From contig CANFTB010000005.1 in NCBI GenBank assembly GCA_947449735.1, forward strand, positions 1 to 64,000: 64,000 nt of DNA, given 5' to 3'. Of the stretch, positions 19,393-28,071 are shown piece by piece (positions within the stretch are counted from its first letter, which is position 1; each line of letters opens with the position of its first letter). The translations under genes were made by a program, and so were the position numbers. Source of the stretch: Chthoniobacteraceae bacterium (GTDB taxonomy: Bacteria; Verrucomicrobiota; Verrucomicrobiia; Chthoniobacterales; Chthoniobacteraceae). The notes beneath the pieces are model-generated. The model saw only the letters and a list, made by a program, of their open reading frames with translations. It did not search any database and was not told the origin of the DNA.

Positions 19393-22300
19393 TTAGGCGT
19401 TCCGCGCGCGGCGTAGATCCAACGTGAAAGGGCACTCCGAGGCAACCTCCCCGGGCGGTAAAACGTACTTCCCCTGCGTGTGTCCGTGGGCAAAAAATCT
19501 CGCTAGCCTGCGGCTTTCTGCCTCGTAGGCATTTACAGGGAAGGTCTCGTAATTGCGCCCGCCCGGGTGGGCGACATGATAGGTGCAGCCGCCGAGGGAG
19601 CGCTTGTTCCATGTGTCGTAAATGTCGAACACGAGCGGCGCGTCGGGAGGCAGGTTGGGATGCAGGCATCCCGGAGGCTGCCAGGCGCGGTAGCGAACCC
19701 CGGCCACCGCCTCGCCGTTGGTGCCGGTGGCGTGAAGCGGAACACGCCTGCCGTTACAGGCCACGACGAAACGGTCGCCCGAAATCCCGCTGACCTTCAC
19801 CTGCAACCTCTCGAGGGAGCTGTCGACATAACGGACTGCGCCGCCACCGGCCCCCTCCTCTCCCAGCACATGCCACGGCTCGAGCGCAAACCGCAGTTCC
19901 ATGCGGATATCACGCACCTCAATCTCCCCGATTTTCGGGAAGCGGAATTCAAAGTGGGGCGCAAGCCATTCGGCCAGGAACGGGAAGCCGGCATCGTTCA
20001 GATCGCGAACCACCTCGAGCATGTCCGTCCTGCAAAAGTGAGGCAGCATCCAGCGGTCATGCAGGTCGGCTCCCCAGCGCACAAACCCGTTTGTATAGGG
20101 CTTGCGCCAGAACATCGAAACGAGTGACCGCAACAGCAACTGCTGCACGAGACTCATTCGCGCGTGAGGCGGCATTTCAAACGCGCGCAGCTCCAGCAAA
20201 CCGAGCCGGCCCGTCGGACCATCCGGCGAGTAGAGCTTGTCGATTGAGAACTCCGTGCGGTGTGTGTTGCCGCTTGCATCCATCAGCAGGTTCCGGAAGA
20301 GACGGTCCACCAGCCAGGGCGGAGGCGCATCAGCTGATCCGGCCTCGCCGGGCGGAGGCACCTGCTGGAAGGCGATCTCCAGCTCGTAGAGACTGTCATG
20401 CCTGGACTCGTCAACCCGCGGAGCCTGGCTCGTAGGGCCGATGAAAAGGCCGCTGAAAAGCCAGCTAAGCGATGGATGGTTCTGCCAGTAGGAAAGCATC
20501 GAGCGCAAAAGATCGGGCCGCCGCAGCACTGGCGAATCTAGGGGCGTGGCGCCGCCGAGGATCACATGGTTTCCGCCGCCGGTTCCGGTGTGGCGCCCGT
20601 CCAGCATGAACTTTTCCGTGCCCAGACGCAGGAGACGCGCCTCCTCGTAAAGCACCTCAGTGCGCTCCACGAGCTCTCCCCATGTTGCGCTCGGATGCAG
20701 GTTCACCTCGATCACACCTGGGTCCGGTGTCACACCGAGCTTGTTGAGCCGCGGATCCGCAGGGGGCGGATCGCCTTCGATGACCACGGGGGTCTCCAGC
20801 GCGGCGGCGGCGTGTTCGACTGCGGCAATCAACTCAAGGAACGCCTCCGCATCCTGCAGAGGCGGAAGGAAAACGTGCAAACGTCCGTTTCTAGGCTCAA
20901 CACAGAGCGCTGTCCGGACCACCCAGGGGGCGCTTTCGCCAGACGCGGGCGCCCTGCCAGCCCCCGCTCCGGAGATCCGGGCGCGCGCCGAAGGAGCCGT
21001 GACTGGAAATGCAAACGCCTTTCGCAGAGGAGGCAGAGGCTGCGTGGGGTCCGGCGGAGGCTGGTGGGGAAAGTCCGCTTCGCTCACCCACGGCAGCGAA
21101 TCCAGAGGGAGCCGCAGCCCCATGGGAGAGTCGCCGGGAATCAGCCAAAGTCCGCCGTCATGCCGCAGAAACCAGCGACTGCTGTGCCATGTTCCCTGCA
21201 CGTTTCTGAGCGGCAGCACATAGCCGGCTTCGCTCTCGAGCCCGCTCAGATAGAGGCGCCGCAGACGCTCTTTCTCCTGAGGGGTGCCCACTTTGGGTTC
21301 TTCCGCCTTCACGTTGGAAGGAAGACGGCTCTCCTTCCAATGATAGTAAAGGGCGTCTTCATAGGCCGGAAGGATATGGGTCCGATCCAGCCTCAAAAGC
21401 CTCACGACCTCTTCAACGAGCTGCTTCGCCTCATTTAAACCATGCCCGTAATCCCGGGCTTCGTCCGCGATCCAATCGGGATTTTTCCATACAGGCACTC
21501 CGTCCCTGCGCCAGAAGGCGGATAGAGCGTACCTCGGCAACACCTCGCCTGGGTACCACTTGCCCTGTCCGTAGTGGAGCAATGCTCCGGGAGCGAAGCG
21601 CTCGCTCAGGCGCCTGAGCAGCTGGCCTGAAAGCACGCGCTTGGGCTGGGAAACGGCGGTGAAATTCCACTCAGGACCGTCGGGGTTCTCGGTCGAAACA
21701 AACGTGGGTTCGCCGCCCATTGTCAGCCGCACGTCATCCGCCTTCAGCGCGGCGTCTACGTCATGTCCCAAAGCGAGGATCCGGCCCCACTCATCTTCGG
21801 TGTACGGCTTGGTGACGCGGGGTGACTCATAAACCCGCGCAACGTTCATGTGATGCTCCAACTGCGACTGGCAGGGACCAACCATTCCAGTCACGGGTGC
21901 CGCGGAACTCGGTTCCGGCGTGCACGAAAGCGGAACGTGCCCCTCTCCCGCGAGGAGGCCCGAGGTCGGGTCAAAGCCCACCCAGCCCGCTCCCGGAAGA
22001 TACACCTCGCACCAGGCGTGCAGATCGGTGAAGTCCTCGGAAGCACCGGAGGGCCCGTCGACCGCCTTCACATCCGGTTTCAGCTGAATTAGATAGCCGC
22101 TTACAAACCGGGAGGCGAACCCGAGGCGCCGCAGGAGGGCGCACATCAGCCAAGCCGAATCCCGGCAGGAACCGCTTCCCTTCTCTAGTGTCTCTTCGGG
22201 AGACTGCACCCCCGGCTCCAGTCGGATCAGGTAGGACACGTCCCGCTGCAGCGCCTGGTTCAGGGCCACCAGAAAATCGAGGGTCCCGGAGGAGGGGCTC

Positions 22301-22725
22301 TTTTCCGCGAGCATCGTCCTCTTCCAAACCTTGAAATAACTCTCAAACCGCTCGCCCGCTGCGGCGGTCGAAATGAAAGGGGCAAGGTCCCTCGCCAGGG
22401 AAACGTCGTACTCGAAGGGGACTTTTTGGGCGGATTCCTCGAGGAAAAAATCGAACGGGTTCAGCACGGCCATTTCCACAATCAACTCGACCTCGATGAC
22501 GAGCTCGCGCAGCGGGTCGGGAAACACAAGGCGCGCGTTCCAGTTCGAGAAGGGATCCTGCTGCCAGTTTGTAAAAACCGTTCCCCCTTCGACTTTCAGC
22601 GAATAGCTGACGATCTTGGTCTTGCAGTGGGGTGCGGGCCGGAGGCGCACAATGTGCGGACCGTGGGTGACAGATCGGTCGTAGGTATAGCGGGTGCGGT
22701 GCGCGAGTGCTGCGTGTATGGACAT
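19393..22725 (-). CDS. Large transglutaminase-like / DUF2126 protein (first gene of operon)
   Basis: The 1110-residue product starts with a bacterial transglutaminase N-terminal domain and a transglutaminase core (about 1-280; catalytic cysteine in GSGSCRDSAW, histidine in DLHAWCEVY, aspartate in GWVGFDPTSG). The remaining 800 residues match the DUF2126 type, with the recognisable LTMGGEPTFVS, GQGKWYPGE, DGRHTGTGGGNH and HRTEFSIDKLYSPD blocks. The HTGTGGGNH segment looks like a metal or nucleotide site. This fused architecture is the one normally found beside circularly permuted ATP-grasp and alpha-E genes. No export signal is visible. It starts with ATG and leads the operon, so the promoter should be in the 430-base region to its right. 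Confidence 0.92.
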   Translation of the reverse strand: MSIHAALAHRTRYTYDRSVTHGPHIVRLRPAPHCKTKIVSYSLKVEGGTVFTNWQQDPFSNWNARLVFPDPLRELVIEVELIVEMAVLNPFDFFLEESAQKVPFEYDVSLARDLAPFISTAAAGERFESYFKVWKRTMLAEKSPSSGTLDFLVALNQALQRDVSYLIRLEPGVQSPEETLEKGSGSCRDSAWLMCALLRRLGFASRFVSGYLIQLKPDVKAVDGPSGASEDFTDLHAWCEVYLPGAGWVGFDPTSGLLAGEGHVPLSCTPEPSSAAPVTGMVGPCQSQLEHHMNVARVYESPRVTKPYTEDEWGRILALGHDVDAALKADDVRLTMGGEPTFVSTENPDGPEWNFTAVSQPKRVLSGQLLRRLSERFAPGALLHYGQGKWYPGEVLPRYALSAFWRRDGVPVWKNPDWIADEARDYGHGLNEAKQLVEEVVRLLRLDRTHILPAYEDALYYHWKESRLPSNVKAEEPKVGTPQEKERLRRLYLSGLESEAGYVLPLRNVQGTWHSSRWFLRHDGGLWLIPGDSPMGLRLPLDSLPWVSEADFPHQPPPDPTQPLPPLRKAFAFPVTAPSARARISGAGAGRAPASGESAPWVVRTALCVEPRNGRLHVFLPPLQDAEAFLELIAAVEHAAAALETPVVIEGDPPPADPRLNKLGVTPDPGVIEVNLHPSATWGELVERTEVLYEEARLLRLGTEKFMLDGRHTGTGGGNHVILGGATPLDSPVLRRPDLLRSMLSYWQNHPSLSWLFSGLFIGPTSQAPRVDESRHDSLYELEIAFQQVPPPGEAGSADAPPPWLVDRLFRNLLMDASGNTHRTEFSIDKLYSPDGPTGRLGLLELRAFEMPPHARMSLVQQLLLRSLVSMFWRKPYTNGFVRWGADLHDRWMLPHFCRTDMLEVVRDLNDAGFPFLAEWLAPHFEFRFPKIGEIEVRDIRMELRFALEPWHVLGEEGAGGGAVRYVDSSLERLQVKVSGISGDRFVVACNGRRVPLHATGTNGEAVAGVRYRAWQPPGCLHPNLPPDAPLVFDIYDTWNKRSLGGCTYHVAHPGGRNYETFPVNAYEAESRRLARFFAHGHTQGKYVLPPGEVASECPFTLDLRRARNA

Positions 22726-23152
22726 TGGAATCGGGCTCCCATTTGCGGTGGAAAGACTCTGGCGACTCCGGGGTGAACGCGAGGAGTTTAGTCCCCGGGC
22801 TCTGCTGTGGCCAGCATCTTCGAAGGCACTCCGGGGTTGCCCGGAAGGAAAGACAACACCTGTGTATTTTGAGCAGATGTAGGTTTGTTTTGGCCCCGGT
22901 ATCAGCTTTTATTAGAGAGCCGGTTCGGGGTGCGGAGCCATTGGGACCGGTTTTTAAGTAAGCTTTCCGGATGGTTCCAAGTTGGGCTTGAGAGCTGGCG
23001 CGCCGGCCCTTGCCGAGCGCAGCGCGCTCACTCGTCGTTGTGTTCTCCTCCGGCGTTGTGAAAAGGGCAGGTGCCGTCGAATGAACGTGAACGCTCATTG
23101 GAAACGTGCTGCGGCGACCGAGCGAGTTTCACAACAAGCGCTTCAGGGAAAT
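22726..23152. other. Intergenic region between fic and the transglutaminase operon
   Basis: About 427 bases with no gene I can support. It should contain the promoter of the leftward transglutaminase/ATP-grasp operon and lies downstream of the leftward fic gene. The short open frames have no recognisable product. A 7-bp stem with a T run near 22921-22955 reads rightward, where no gene ends, so I give it no role. Confidence 0.4.
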
Positions 23153-24253
23153 TCAATCCACCAGCTCGTAACTCGTGCTTCGGCCGCCCGAGGAGCTTTG
23201 GAGCATGATCCCTTGGCCCACCAAGTCTTGAATGTCACGAAGTGCTGTGTCTGGGGAACACCTGGCTAACTTGCTGTATTTTGACGAAGTGAGTCTGCCG
23301 TCAAACCCATCGAGAAGCCGGTTGAGCACCGCTCGCTGCCTGTCGTTCACGGGACCTTGATTGATTCGATCCCACAGGCGCGCCTTGCGTAAAACCTGCT
23401 CCAGTAATCCCTCAGCCCCCTTGATTGCACGGCCGAAGCATTCCAAAAACCACCCGAGCCAGACGGTAATGTCGAGCCCCCCTCGCTGACATGCCTCCAG
23501 CTTTTCGTAATACCCTTTCCTCTCGGTCTCGATTTGAGACGACAAACTGTAGAATCGCTCGGCCATTCCATCACTTCTCGCGAGAAGCAGGTCCGCAATC
23601 GCCCTGCCGATGCGTCCGTTCCCATCTTCAAAGGGGTGGATGGTCACAAACCAGAAATGGCCGATTCCGGCTTTAAGGACTGGGTCAATTCCCTGGTCTT
23701 GCTCAAGCCACAAGAGAAACCGTTCCATCTCGTGCGGTATGCGCTCAGCGGCGGGTGCTTCAAAATGGACACGCTCCCTTCCCATGGCTCCGGACACCAC
23801 CTGCATGGGGCCAGATTCAGCCGTGCGCCAACTCCCCACGGTGATCCGAAGCATTCCGCTTCTCCCTGTGGGAAAAAGAGCTGACTGCCATGCAAAGAGC
23901 CGATCAGAGGTGAGCGGCTGTTGAAATTTCTGCGTGGCATCCAACATCATCTCCACAATCCCATCGATGTCCCGGGATGAAGAAACCATTCCGGCAACAT
24001 CCAAGCCGAGCTTGCGCGCAATGGAGGATCGCACCTGCTCCTGATTGAGAAACTCCCCTTCGATGGCGCTGGATTTGATAACATCTGCGGTGAGGGTCGT
24101 CAGGGTGGCCTGGGCCCTTAGCGGAAGGCCGAGCCCGTCCATGCGTCCCAACAATCGCCCCTGAGAGTTGCGCACATCGGCTAGAAGTGGAGAAAGACTG
24201 GATGCGTCCCACTTGAAATCTGGCCAGACTGCCTGTTGGTGAATAAACGCCAT
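23153..24253 (-). CDS. Fic-domain protein, class II with N-terminal inhibitory helix
   Basis: Fic proteins transfer AMP or another nucleotide-derived group to target hydroxyls. The 366-residue product has a DUF4172-like N-terminal region with the inhibitory-helix signature S61-S-A-I-E65-G66, the catalytic loop HPFEDGNGRIGR starting at H206, and a C-terminal winged helix (residues about 305-366, SSKYSKLARCSPDTALRDIQDL). The intact catalytic loop and inhibitory motif suggest an active, self-restrained enzyme. The frame extends upstream to 24352, but the ATG at 24253 starts exactly at the conserved family N-terminus. It sits alone next to decayed accessory genes, and a perfect inverted repeat lies 168 bases upstream. 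The C-terminal winged helix raises the possibility of autoregulation. Confidence 0.92.
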   Translation of the reverse strand: MAFIHQQAVWPDFKWDASSLSPLLADVRNSQGRLLGRMDGLGLPLRAQATLTTLTADVIKSSAIEGEFLNQEQVRSSIARKLGLDVAGMVSSSRDIDGIVEMMLDATQKFQQPLTSDRLFAWQSALFPTGRSGMLRITVGSWRTAESGPMQVVSGAMGRERVHFEAPAAERIPHEMERFLLWLEQDQGIDPVLKAGIGHFWFVTIHPFEDGNGRIGRAIADLLLARSDGMAERFYSLSSQIETERKGYYEKLEACQRGGLDITVWLGWFLECFGRAIKGAEGLLEQVLRKARLWDRINQGPVNDRQRAVLNRLLDGFDGRLTSSKYSKLARCSPDTALRDIQDLVGQGIMLQSSSGGRSTSYELVD

Positions 24254-24420
24254 AATCTCCGCAGAATAAGCGGGGAATGTAGGCGGCAATCGCCGCAAGC
24301 GCAAGGGGATTGAGCGAGACAAGCCGGTAGCGGCTCCGGTGATGGCGATCATCTCGGCGTTTTGCAGGAGGGTGGTCGAGGATGGCGAGGTCGGCGGAGA
24401 CTCATCCTCCGGCTCTCCGT

Positions 24421-24442
24421 CTTGATTGAAGATTCAATCAAG
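24421..24442. promoter_or_regulatory. Perfect inverted repeat upstream of fic
   Basis: CTTGATTGAA and TTCAATCAAG form 10-bp perfect arms around a GA spacer. It lies 168 bases before the fic ATG, in non-coding DNA, with no T run after it. A site for a dimeric regulator, possibly the winged-helix domain of Fic itself, is a reasonable guess but untested. Confidence 0.4.
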
Positions 24443-24638
24443 GCCGTTCCGAGCATTTCAAAACCAGGACCACTTTGCAGGTTCACAAAATCAGTCTTTT
24501 AAAAAGACCGCTTTAGTGTAAAATCTGTTTTCGTGAAGGACCGTTTACGCGAGGCGGTTCGTCAGAAACTCGGAGACGCCTTGGATCTCCCCTTTCCGAA
24601 ACTGACCCCACGGGAGGCTTCTACAGCCCCAAGACAGA

Positions 24639-24855
24639 TTAAGTTAAATGTCCCTGAGACATGGTTGCGAGGTGGCGACGAACCGCTTCAACATTGCCAT
24701 AATCATATTGTTGCTTGAGCTGCCTCCATCCGGTTGAGCCAGCCCTGAAGGATGACCTGCTGCTCTGGATCATGCCTCGCCAGTTCACGGCGGAACACGA
24801 TGCGTTGGCGGACAGACCCGGCCAGGCTCTGCTAGTCGAGGAGAGACCAACGCAT
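24639..24855 (-). pseudogene. Broken reading frame B, related to the ORF at 25157-25492
   Basis: Read leftward from an ATG at 24855, this frame hits a TAG at codon 8 (24832-24834). The frame then continues with RQRIVFRRELARHDPEQQ and QGWLNRMEAA before a second stop; a single frame change restores YGNVEAVRRHLATMS and a terminal TAA. The same pattern, RQEIVFYRGLAK then QGWLNRLE then GDREEAWLRYRKIS, occurs in the frame at 25157-25492. So this is a second, decayed copy of the same unknown gene, lying just downstream of the DUF2442 gene. I do not recognise the family. Confidence 0.6.
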
Positions 24856-24859
24856 CCTT

Positions 24860-25087
24860 CTAAAACTCGCCCTTCAAAAGCCCTTTGTAAGACAGGTCCT
24901 CATCCAGTTCAGGCCAGTGCAGGCCGAAGGGGGAAACCTCAATGTTCTTGAGCTGCGCTTCGGTGCCTCTCGCCAGTCGGTCGCTTACCGTGATCGGAAA
25001 CCGGATTTCAACCGTACCCGCGATAAGGACGGTCACATAACCGCCATCGTAACGGGCTGTTCGTTTAGGCTCGGTCAAAGTGCTCAT
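24860..25087 (-). CDS. DUF2442-family protein
   Basis: A 75-residue product with the DUF2442 look: an N-terminal beta-rich part (YVTVLIAGTVEIRFPI) and a C-terminal FGLHWPELDEDLSYKGLL segment, the family hallmark (GxHWPxxDEDLS). DUF2442 genes are commonly paired with DUF4160 genes in two-gene units with toxin-antitoxin-like layout, though a mechanism is not well established. I use the ATG at 25087, which overlaps the 3' end of the DUF4160 frame by 23 bases in another frame, as in intact pairs. A longer start at 25126 would bury the gene in the DUF4160 frame. The reading frame is intact although its partner is broken. Confidence 0.75.
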   Translation of the reverse strand: MSTLTEPKRTARYDGGYVTVLIAGTVEIRFPITVSDRLARGTEAQLKNIEVSPFGLHWPELDEDLSYKGLLKGEF

Positions 25088-25304
25088 GCCAACTCCTGGT
25101 GATAAGTTCACGATTTGCTTCGGCAAGTAATTCAGCTTTGGCGAGTTCTGCTACTTTCAGTCCTTCAGATTCCCGAAGAAAGACCTCGTCTGCCACAAGA
25201 AAAACAGCCTCTCCATTTCCTTTCCGGACATGCACATGAATGGGTTCATGGTCATTGCTTTAAAAGAAAAATATGTATCCGTCTTCCTCGAAGATTCTGG
25301 GCAC
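25065..25304 (-). pseudogene. DUF4160-family gene interrupted by a nonsense codon
   Basis: Reading leftward from a GTG at 25304, the frame gives VPRIFEEDGYIFFF, then TAA (25260-25262, codon 15), then SNDHEPIHVHVRKGNGEAVF through to SWHEHFDRA and a normal stop at 25065. Apart from that one stop the 79-codon frame is continuous and has the DUF4160 pattern (Y.F.FYSNDH.P.HVHV). A tyrosine codon TAT/TAC changed to TAA explains it. The stop splits the gene after 14 codons, so it appears inactive unless there is a read error or stop read-through. Because no frame spans it, this gene would be missed by ordinary gene calling. Confidence 0.75.
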
Positions 25305-25492
25305 AACCAGAAGGTAGCAGAGATTTTTCTGTACCGCAACCAAGCCTCCTCTCGGTCGCCTCCTGACACTGCGGCCACAAACAATTCCAGCCGGTTGAGC
25401 CAGCCCTGTCGGAACGCCTGCGGTTCCGAGCCGTCCTTTGCCAGTCCGCGGTAGAACACGATTTCCTGGCGGGCGAACCAAACGGCAAGCAC
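25157..25492 (-). pseudogene. Reading frame A of unknown family, overlapping the DUF4160 gene
   Basis: A 111-codon frame opening at a GTG (25492), four codons after an in-frame TAG. Its first 65 codons (WFARQEIVFYRGLAK, QGWLNRLE, GDREEAWLRYRKIS) match the broken frame at 24639-24855. The last 48 codons run antisense-free but in a different frame through the DUF4160 gene and are probably not meaningful. The true start may lie to the right of the TAG, which would make this a truncated gene too. I do not recognise the family; it travels with the DUF4160-DUF2442 pair here. Confidence 0.45.
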
Positions 25493-25556
25493 CCTGTGGA
25501 ACTAGCGCTCTTGTGCCGTCAGCCCAGCGCCCCCTTCCAAAGCCCCTGCCCCGCGG

Positions 25557-26216
25557 CTATCCCACCGTCTGTTCCACGCCCACCTTTTTGAGCGCCTCGG
25601 GTGGCGGACCGTCAAAGGTGGCGGAGGGAGTGTTTCCCACGTAACCGATGGCTTTCCATCCGGGCGGCGTGCTGAAATATCCTCCGGCGCACAGGCTTCG
25701 GAATTTTGAAAAGAACCTTGCGGCCTTTTTGTGCTCCGGGGAGGCCTTTGCCAGGTCGCAAATGTCGTCACAAATGGCGCGCCTTTGATCCTCGTCCAAG
25801 GCAGCAAAACCCCTCTTGAAGCGGCGGCCGGCCTCCGCATCCAGCCAGACAAGTCCCTCCACAACCACCGGCCGGTCGGCCGATTGGACGGGATACGGCG
25901 CGCTGATCCATTCGTCGATGAACGCCGGCACGCCAAGCGAGCTTGCCGAGGGGCCAAGGTGGTCCTCCGGAAAGATCAAGTCGCAGAGAACGGCAGCGGC
26001 GGCGCGCTGGGGGGCGTCAAAAGTCAGCGGCCAGATGTCCCCGGGCTTGTAGTCGCGGGTCAAGTCGGGGTCGGTTCCGTAGCCGCGCCCCGCGGGATTT
26101 GGAACGCCCGAACCGACGGCGAACACGCCCTCCTCGGCGGACATCGCGACAGCCGCGGCAGCGAACCACTTGAAAACGTCGCGGCGGGAAAGACGGTGAA
26201 GGGAAGTCTCTTGCAT
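25557..26216 (-). CDS. Gluconate 2-dehydrogenase subunit 3-like protein, Tat-exported
   Basis: The 219-residue product carries a twin-arginine signal (SRRDVFKWFAAAAVAMS, residues about 9-25) and a domain of the gluconate 2-dehydrogenase subunit 3 type (AAAVLCDLIFPEDHLGPSASSLGVPAFIDEW). In characterised enzymes this small subunit accompanies the flavoprotein (GMC) subunit and, through Tat, carries the complex to the periplasm. The gene begins 12 bases after the GMC gene, so they form an operon. The third, multiheme cytochrome c subunit of classical enzymes is absent here, so the electron acceptor is not evident. Confidence 0.85.
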   Translation of the reverse strand: MQETSLHRLSRRDVFKWFAAAAVAMSAEEGVFAVGSGVPNPAGRGYGTDPDLTRDYKPGDIWPLTFDAPQRAAAAVLCDLIFPEDHLGPSASSLGVPAFIDEWISAPYPVQSADRPVVVEGLVWLDAEAGRRFKRGFAALDEDQRRAICDDICDLAKASPEHKKAARFFSKFRSLCAGGYFSTPPGWKAIGYVGNTPSATFDGPPPEALKKVGVEQTVG

Positions 26217-26228
26217 AACGTTATGATC

Positions 26229-28019
26229 TTAGAGGTTGCCCTTCTTCGCTTGCTCGACGAGGTGGTCGCCGGCCCGCCACGCGAGCGCCATGATGGTGAG
26301 GGTCGGATTCTTGTCCGCGTTGGACGCAAATGATGAACCGTCGCAGAGGAAAAGGTTTTTCACATCCCACGTCTGGTTCCACTGGTTGCAGACCGAATGC
26401 TTTGGATCGGCGCCCATGATGGCGCCGCCCACCTCGTGGATGATCTTCCCCCCGGCCTCGATGTACTCGAGCGGATTGTTCGACTCGGGCGAACGCATGC
26501 TGCCGCCCATGGACTGGATCAATTCGATGAAAGTCTTGCGGGCGTGGGCAACCTGCCTGAGTTCGTGCTCGCTCCATTTCCAGTGCCAGCGCAGCACGGG
26601 GATGCCCCACTTGTCTTTGAGCGCAGGATCCAGTTCGCAAAAACTGCCCTCGTTGGGGATCATCTCGCCGCGGCACGAGTACGAAACAAAGGAGCCATAG
26701 TACCTGCGGGCGGCCTCTTTGAGGCGCGTTCCATACAATCCCCTCGTGAAATCCTCGGGCACCGGGTTGGCCCCCGATGGCATGCGGCGCGAGCCCCCCG
26801 TTTCGATGTGATATCCACGGGGAAAATCGAGTTGTCCGGCCGCCTGGTCCTTGTATCCCCACCACGGCGCGTAAAAGTGCGCCCCGCCCGCGCCGTCCTC
26901 GTTGTGCGGAGGGCAGTCTTCAAGCTGCGGGATCTGTCCTGCAACAGAAGTACCGACCGTGTCCATAATGTACTTCCCAACGAGGCCGCTTGAGTTTGCG
27001 ACTCCCTTGCCGCCGTTCGAATTCAGAAGAATCCGGACGGTCTCGCCGCTGCTCGCTGCGAGGATCACTGCCCTTCCCAGAACCCGCATCTCCTTCCCTG
27101 TCGCCTTGTCGATATACAACACCCCCACGGCTTTTCCCTCGGCATTCACGAGGACCTCGCGGGCGTGGGCGTTTGGAAGAATGTCGAGATCACCCGTGGC
27201 CAGCGCCGGCGGCAAGTGCACGGTTGTGGACTGGTAGTTGGCGCCGATGCTGCAACCGCGGCCGCAATCGGTGGCCCAAAAACAAGCCGCCCGCGCACGC
27301 ATCGCCTCCTGCACTATGCGCTGAGCCCGAGGGTTGTCGGGATGCAGCTTGGCGGGCAAACCCTGCCAGTCCTGCTGACGCGTCAGCACGGCGCGATGGA
27401 TGGGCATGAACGGCACCCCCATTTTCCTGCCGAACTTTTGAGCCAGCAACTCGGCGATCCGGCCCTTGGGAGGCGGCATCAGAACGCCCTCGGGCGAGTC
27501 CGGGGTGTTCTCCATGCCGGAGTTTGTACCGAACACGCCGATGAGCTGCTCGACCCTGGTGTAGTACGGATCCACATCCTCGTATGCGATGGGCCAGTCG
27601 AATCCCAGTCCGTCCCTGGAACGCGGCTTAAAATCGTAGGGACCGTTGCGCAGGGAAATGCGCCCCCAGTGGTTTGTGCGCCCCCCGAGCATCCGAGGCC
27701 GCCACCAGTGGAACTGCTCCTCCCTTTTGTCCGAGGCCTGCGTGTAAGGCTCACCCGGAACCTCCCAGCCGCCATCAATGGTGGAGTCGTAAAATCCGAA
27801 GGGCTTCTCCGGCGTGGTGAGGCCCCGCAGTGGCGCCTGATCCGGACGCTGAAACATCGGCGTCTCGCGGGCAGGCTCGTAGTTGCGCCCCGCCTCCAAC
27901 ATCACGCACTTCATGCCGGCGAGAGTAAGGGTGTAGGCCGCCTGGCCGCCGCCGGCGCCGGAGCCCACGATGATCACGTCGTAGGCCGGTTGCGTTTTCG
28001 AAGGGGTGATGATTGCCAT
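26229..28019 (-). CDS. GMC-family FAD oxidoreductase
   Basis: A 596-residue flavoprotein of the glucose-methanol-choline family. The FAD-binding GSGAGGG is at residues 19-25, the second nucleotide element EAGRNYEP follows, and the C-terminal GMC_oxred_C domain ends with HEVGGAIMGADP and LFLCDGSSFASNADKNPTLT. The frame extends to 28202, but this would overlap dnaE; the ATG at 28019 matches the family start. It has no signal peptide of its own, and its Tat-exported partner follows after 12 bases, in keeping with a piggy-back export. It probably oxidises a sugar or sugar acid, but the substrate is unknown. Confidence 0.92.
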   Translation of the reverse strand: MAIITPSKTQPAYDVIIVGSGAGGGQAAYTLTLAGMKCVMLEAGRNYEPARETPMFQRPDQAPLRGLTTPEKPFGFYDSTIDGGWEVPGEPYTQASDKREEQFHWWRPRMLGGRTNHWGRISLRNGPYDFKPRSRDGLGFDWPIAYEDVDPYYTRVEQLIGVFGTNSGMENTPDSPEGVLMPPPKGRIAELLAQKFGRKMGVPFMPIHRAVLTRQQDWQGLPAKLHPDNPRAQRIVQEAMRARAACFWATDCGRGCSIGANYQSTTVHLPPALATGDLDILPNAHAREVLVNAEGKAVGVLYIDKATGKEMRVLGRAVILAASSGETVRILLNSNGGKGVANSSGLVGKYIMDTVGTSVAGQIPQLEDCPPHNEDGAGGAHFYAPWWGYKDQAAGQLDFPRGYHIETGGSRRMPSGANPVPEDFTRGLYGTRLKEAARRYYGSFVSYSCRGEMIPNEGSFCELDPALKDKWGIPVLRWHWKWSEHELRQVAHARKTFIELIQSMGGSMRSPESNNPLEYIEAGGKIIHEVGGAIMGADPKHSVCNQWNQTWDVKNLFLCDGSSFASNADKNPTLTIMALAWRAGDHLVEQAKKGNL

Positions 28020-28071
28020 ACAAATGATTATGAATCTGCCTTTGTCACTTTTTAAACGCTCTTCGAACGCC

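Noticed and set aside
22921..22955. Hairpin with T run in the intergenic region before the transglutaminase operon
   Set aside because: Its direction would end a rightward transcript, and no rightward gene stops there; the stem has only seven pairs and a long loop.
24533..24718. Possible 61-residue + strand gene starting with KDRLREAVRQKLGDALD
   Set aside because: The start resembles the beginning of some ATPases, but the frame runs into the antisense remnant B and ends after 61 codons. It may be a truncated fragment, but support is too weak for a call.
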